The position numbers were made by a program, and so were the translations under genes. From an uncultured Eubacteriales bacterium (GTDB taxonomy: Bacteria; Bacillota; Clostridia; Christensenellales; Aristaeellaceae), in the NCBI GenBank assembly GCA_900553295.1, contig USCR01000042.1:1-16069 (forward strand): a stretch of 16,069 bases of DNA, in the 5' to 3' direction. Positions 13,555 through 16,069 of this stretch are shown here, piece by piece; position 1 is the first letter of the stretch; the number at the start of each line of letters is the position of its first letter. The notes beneath the pieces were generated by a model that had not been told where the DNA came from, did not search any database, and saw nothing but the letters and a program-made list of their open reading frames with translations.

Positions 13555-15035
13555 GGCCGCCTCCAATCCCGCATCCGGCCGGAGAGGCGGCGCATGTCCG
13601 CCGGGTTGGCCAGGTAGGCGCGCAGGCGCTGCCGCCACAGGGGCAGGCGCAGCAGCAGGTCAGGGTTGCGGGGCCGCCGGGGCGCCAGGGGCGCCAGATA
13701 GGGCGCGCCCAGGCTGGTAAGGGCGCACAGGCGCACCAATACGATCAGCATCAGCGCCGCCATGCCATATAGCCCCGCCAGGCAGGCCGCCAGCAGGAAC
13801 AGCAGCTGCCCCATGCGGAAGGTCAGGGACAGCTCATAGTCCGGCAGGGCATAGCTTCCCAGGCTGCTCACCGCCACCACAATGATGAGCAGCGGATGAA
13901 TCAGGTTGGCTTCCACCGCCGCCTGCCCCAGAATCAGCCCGCTTACCGTGCCCAGGGACGTGCCCACCACCCCCGGCACCCGGGTGCCCGCCTCATTGAT
14001 GAGGTTGAACATAATCAGCATCATAAAGGTTTCCACGGGAATCGACAGGGGAACGGCGGCCTGGCTTTCCAGGATGGAGGTAAGCAGCGCCACGGGCAGC
14101 GCCGCGGGGTGGAACAGCACCAGCGCCACAAACAGCCCCGGCAAAAGCAGCGTCAGCGCCGCCCCGCACAGGCGGATCACCCGCAGAAAAGTGCCGTAGG
14201 GCCAGCGCAGGGCCGTATCCTCGGAGGTGTGGAACTGGTGCAGGAAGCTCACCGGCATCACCAGGGCCTGGGGCGCGCCATCCATGAGGATGACCACCTG
14301 CCCCTCCAGCAAAAAGGAGGCGGCGCGGTCCGGCCGCTCGGTGAGCACACACTGGGGCAGCATGGAAAAGGGATGATCCTCCAGCAGCTGCTCCAGGGCG
14401 CCGATGCTCAGCACATGGTCGCACCGGATGCCCTTCAGCCGCTCCCGGATACGCTGAAGGCTCACGGGGGATACTGCCTTTTGCAGGTAGAGCACGCAGA
14501 GATTCACCTGGCTCACCGTGCCCACGGTGGTCATCTCTCCAATGAGGTCGGGGGTATGGAAAATCCGGCGCAAAAGGGTGATGTTGTCCCGCAGGGTTTC
14601 GTTGAAGCCCTCATGGGGTCCCATGACCACGTTTTCATTGAGCGGCGTGGAGATGCTCCGACGCAGGAAAAAGCGGATGTCCACGCAGACCGCGCCCGCC
14701 ATGCCATCCACCAGCACCGCGGCCTTGCCGTTTACAATGCCCTGCACCAGCGTGTCAAAGTCCGTGACAAAGGACACGTCCCCCACGGGCAGCGCCAGAA
14801 TCACCGCCTGATCCAGGGGCCGGGTGGTGGAGGCCTCCGCCACCGCCCGGGCCGGGTCCAGCACAAAGCGCTGGAGGAACTCCCCCGAGCACATGCCGTC
14901 CACGAAAAAAACGGCCGCGTCCCGGCCAAACAGGCGCAGCAGGCGCCGGATCATGTCCGTATTCACGTCCCGGTGGAGCAGCGCGTCCAGCCGCTCCAGG
15001 CTATGGGCGAGGGTTTTGGTAATGGCTTCTCCCAT
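13551..15035 (-). CDS. gerAA: Spore germination protein, GerAA family
   Basis: This 494-residue A subunit of the germinant receptor starts with a soluble domain (~1-285) containing the conserved MGPHEGFNETLRDNITLLRR (138-157). The membrane domain has about five segments from ~286 to ~440, including PVETFMMLIMFNLINEAGTR (333-352), GTVSGLILGQAAVEANLI and VSSLGSYALPDY, all characteristic of the family. A basic cytoplasmic tail ends the protein. The ATG at 15035 has GGGAGGTG five bases upstream; the longer frame to 15101 lacks a comparable site. It is first in the gerAA-gerAB-gerAC operon. Expression in the forespore under sigma G is usual; a CATTATG on the minus strand (15079-15073) might be a -10, without a good -35. 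Confidence 0.96.
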   Translation of the reverse strand: MGEAITKTLAHSLERLDALLHRDVNTDMIRRLLRLFGRDAAVFFVDGMCSGEFLQRFVLDPARAVAEASTTRPLDQAVILALPVGDVSFVTDFDTLVQGIVNGKAAVLVDGMAGAVCVDIRFFLRRSISTPLNENVVMGPHEGFNETLRDNITLLRRIFHTPDLIGEMTTVGTVSQVNLCVLYLQKAVSPVSLQRIRERLKGIRCDHVLSIGALEQLLEDHPFSMLPQCVLTERPDRAASFLLEGQVVILMDGAPQALVMPVSFLHQFHTSEDTALRWPYGTFLRVIRLCGAALTLLLPGLFVALVLFHPAALPVALLTSILESQAAVPLSIPVETFMMLIMFNLINEAGTRVPGVVGTSLGTVSGLILGQAAVEANLIHPLLIIVVAVSSLGSYALPDYELSLTFRMGQLLFLLAACLAGLYGMAALMLIVLVRLCALTSLGAPYLAPLAPRRPRNPDLLLRLPLWRQRLRAYLANPADMRRLSGRMRDWRRP

Positions 15036-15108
15036 GGGTTCACCTCCCGCGTGCAGGATCAGCAGCAAGGGGCATAATGCCCTCCAACGCAGCCCTTGCA
15101 TAAAGCGC

Positions 15109-15162
15109 AGCTGGCATCCTGTGCTTTTCTGTTCAAGAAATTTTTTACCGAGGATGCCGGCT
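15109..15162. repeat. 12-bp inverted repeat upstream of gerAA
   Basis: AGCTGGCATCCT (15109-15120) and AGGATGCCGGCT (15151-15162) are inverted copies with one G-T wobble, around a 30-base A/T-rich spacer. It lies 74-127 bases before the gerAA start. It may be an operator or a leader stem-loop. Confidence 0.55.
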
Positions 15163-15174
15163 GAACATGTTCAG
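15161..15174. promoter_or_regulatory. Perfect 14-bp palindrome CTGAACATGTTCAG
   Basis: A perfect dyad directly abutting the 12-bp inverted repeat, between gerAA and the DUF1540 gene. Its size and symmetry suit a dimeric repressor site. No regulator is identified. Confidence 0.45.
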
Positions 15175-15202
15175 AAGTCTGTGCGACAGGAACGTGCACT
15201 GA

Positions 15203-15230
15203 CGCAGGGGAGCGCTTTCGCTCCCCTGCG
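15203..15230 (-). terminator. Terminator-like hairpin after the DUF1540 gene
   Basis: CGCAGGGGAGCG (15203-15214) and CGCTCCCCTGCG (15219-15230) form a perfect 12-bp stem with a CTTT loop, 11 bases past the DUF1540 stop. No T-run follows on either strand, so termination is likely but not certain. Confidence 0.6.
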
Positions 15231-15241
15231 CACAGGCCGGG

Positions 15242-15406
15242 TTACCAGCGGGACTTGTAGCTGGCGCATTCGCTCTCGTCGCACTTGCCGTTGCAGCAGT
15301 TGGCGCGGGGAGCCACCTTGATGTCGGTCAGGGCGCACACGTCGTTGGTCTCGTGGTGCTGGCAGCTTTCCACGCTGCAATGGATGCACTGGTTCTTGGT
15401 AGCCAT
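15242..15406 (-). CDS. DUF1540 family small Cys-rich protein
   Basis: This 54-residue protein has eight cysteines (7, 10, 15, 24, 37, 38, 42, 47) in the pattern C-x2-C-x4-C-x8-C then CC-x3-C-x4-C, with HH at 17-18. This is typical of a single DUF1540 domain, probably a small metal-binding fold. It has no signal peptide or membrane segment. GGAGGA lies nine bases before the ATG at 15406. Biological role is unknown; such proteins are widespread in spore-forming Clostridia. It is followed by its own hairpin, so it is probably transcribed alone rather than with gerA. Confidence 0.9.
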   Translation of the reverse strand: MATKNQCIHCSVESCQHHETNDVCALTDIKVAPRANCCNGKCDESECASYKSRW

Positions 15407-15451
15407 AGAATGGATTCCTCCCTGCCTGTTTGTCGCCCTTTCAGGGGGCGC

Positions 15452-15529
15452 AAGTACAGCATGCCCGGGATTTGCTGTTGCGATACGATGGAAAGTATGG
15501 TATGCTAGGGAACGCTTGCGACTGTACTT
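15452..15529. promoter_or_regulatory. 8-bp inverted repeats bracketing the queT promoter
   Basis: AAGTACAG (15452-15459) and CTGTACTT (15522-15529) are perfect inverted copies placed upstream of the -35 and downstream of the -10. The arrangement would suit a repressor that loops the promoter, or a stem at the DNA level. Confidence 0.35.
15478..15506 (+). promoter_or_regulatory. Probable promoter of queT
   Basis: TTGCGA (15478-15483) and TATGCT (15501-15506) are 17 bases apart, each four of six to consensus. The predicted leader of about 45 bases is too short for a known preQ1 aptamer plus ribosome site. Confidence 0.5.
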
Positions 15530-15556
15530 CGCTACGCACGAAAGGAAGAAAAAACC

Positions 15557-16039
15557 ATGATGAAGAAGCTCTTTACCCCACGGAACCTTTGTTTGAGTGC
15601 CCTGATTGCCGCGGTGTACGCGGTGCTGACCCTGGCCCTGCCTGTGCTCAGCTACGGCGAGTGGCAGTGCCGCATTTCCGAGGCGCTGACCCTGCTGCCC
15701 ATACTGCTGCCCCAGGCGATTCCCGGGCTGGTTGTGGGCTGCCTGGTTTCCAATCTGCTCAGCCCCGTGGGGGTGTTTGATATTGTGTTTGGCACGCTGG
15801 CCACGCTGATTGCGGCGGTGGGCACCTATGCCCTGCGGGAGAACCGTCCCCTGGCGGCGCTGTGCCCCGTGGTGGCCAATGGCGTGATTGTGGGTGCCAT
15901 GCTCTCCATGGTGTACAGCCTGCCCATGGCGCTGACCATGTTGCAGGTGGCTGCGGGAGAAGCGCTGGCCGTGTACGCGCTGGGCTTTGCGCTGCTGGCC
16001 GCGTTGAAAAAGGTGGATCTGAGCCGCTACCATTTGTAA
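15557..16039 (+). CDS. queT: QueT family transporter (queuosine precursor ECF S component)
   Basis: This 160-residue membrane protein matches the QueT/COG4708 family, which imports queuosine precursors such as preQ1 for tRNA wobble modification, usually with a shared ECF module. Diagnostic segments are LSALIAAVYAVLTLALPVLSYGEWQCRISEAL near the start (residues 13-44, here cited in part), TLLPILLPQAIPGLVVGCLVSN, VFDIVFGTLATLIAAVGTY and the C-terminal VAAGEALAVYALGFALL. AAGGAAG (15542-15548) precedes two adjacent ATG codons (15557 and 15560); either could be used. The gene is complete; the remaining 30 bases of the window show only an A/T-rich stretch. Confidence 0.94.
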   Translation: MMKKLFTPRNLCLSALIAAVYAVLTLALPVLSYGEWQCRISEALTLLPILLPQAIPGLVVGCLVSNLLSPVGVFDIVFGTLATLIAAVGTYALRENRPLAALCPVVANGVIVGAMLSMVYSLPMALTMLQVAAGEALAVYALGFALLAALKKVDLSRYHL

Positions 16040-16069
16040 TTTTTCCATTAAAATAAAAAGCACCGGGCG

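Noticed and set aside
12583..15077. Long plus-strand open frames opposite the gerA operon (12583-13617 and 13896-15077)
   Set aside because: The opposite strand encodes clear GerAA and GerAB proteins; these frames are low-complexity shadows.
15165..15172. LexA (SOS) box in the palindrome CTGAACATGTTCAG
   Set aside because: The Gram-positive LexA site needs GAAC-N4-GTTC; here the half sites are separated by only two bases.
1..16069. CRISPR array, tRNA, rRNA or prophage genes
   Set aside because: No regularly spaced repeats, no tRNA cloverleaf or rRNA segment, and no phage structural or integrase genes were recognised.

Overview
The window looks like a GC-rich chromosomal segment of a spore-forming Bacillota, most likely a gut-type Clostridia. 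The reasons are a complete gerA-type germination operon, a tetrahydrofolate riboswitch in front of a folT-type ECF gene, a queT gene, a Cys-rich DUF1540 protein, strong AGGAGG ribosome binding sites and Gram-positive style promoters and terminators. Species cannot be named from the sequence. I see no phage, IS element, tRNA, rRNA or CRISPR array. Gene starts were reassigned from Shine-Dalgarno spacing where the longest open frame was not the best choice.

Layout. (1) 1-1674, minus strand: an ABC-2 exporter, ATPase followed by a permease that runs off the left edge. (2) 1693-2127: a gene-free region holding one copy (B) of an intergenic repeat, bracketed by two near-identical 32-nt hairpins. 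(3) 2128-3584, minus: promoter, THF riboswitch, terminator hairpin containing the ribosome binding site, then folT and nth (endonuclease III) as a tight operon. (4) 3662-4666, minus: a NYN-family nuclease with two OST-HTH/LOTUS domains, apparently starting at CTG. (5) 4769-5485, minus: a GntR/UTRA regulator, divergent from (6) 5550-8810, plus: two GT2 glycosyltransferases, an HD-domain protein and a DUF368/PopT-type membrane protein, read as one operon. (7) 8811-9227: repeat copy A, a terminator, an inverted repeat and a promoter, followed by a secreted GDPD-family protein (9228-11099). (8) 11100-11407: a diverged core of the repeat (C), a cruciform-like hairpin and a strong terminator. (9) 11408-15035, minus: gerAC, gerAB and gerAA in a translationally coupled operon. 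(10) DUF1540 on minus, and queT on plus with its own promoter.

How the genes work together. The 5.6-8.8 kb operon reads as a small surface-glycan module: two probable rhamnosyl-type transferases, plus a DUF368 protein of the family shown to return undecaprenyl phosphate across the membrane. A divergent GntR repressor is a plausible regulator. The folT-nth operon places a DNA repair gene behind a folate-sensing switch. The gerA operon encodes one nutrient germinant receptor.

The most unusual signal is the dispersed intergenic repeat of about 190 bp (copies at 1809-2001 and 8843-9034, core at 11212-11290). Its arms have drifted but its hairpins are kept, which suggests a structured or mobile non-coding element that I cannot match to a named family.
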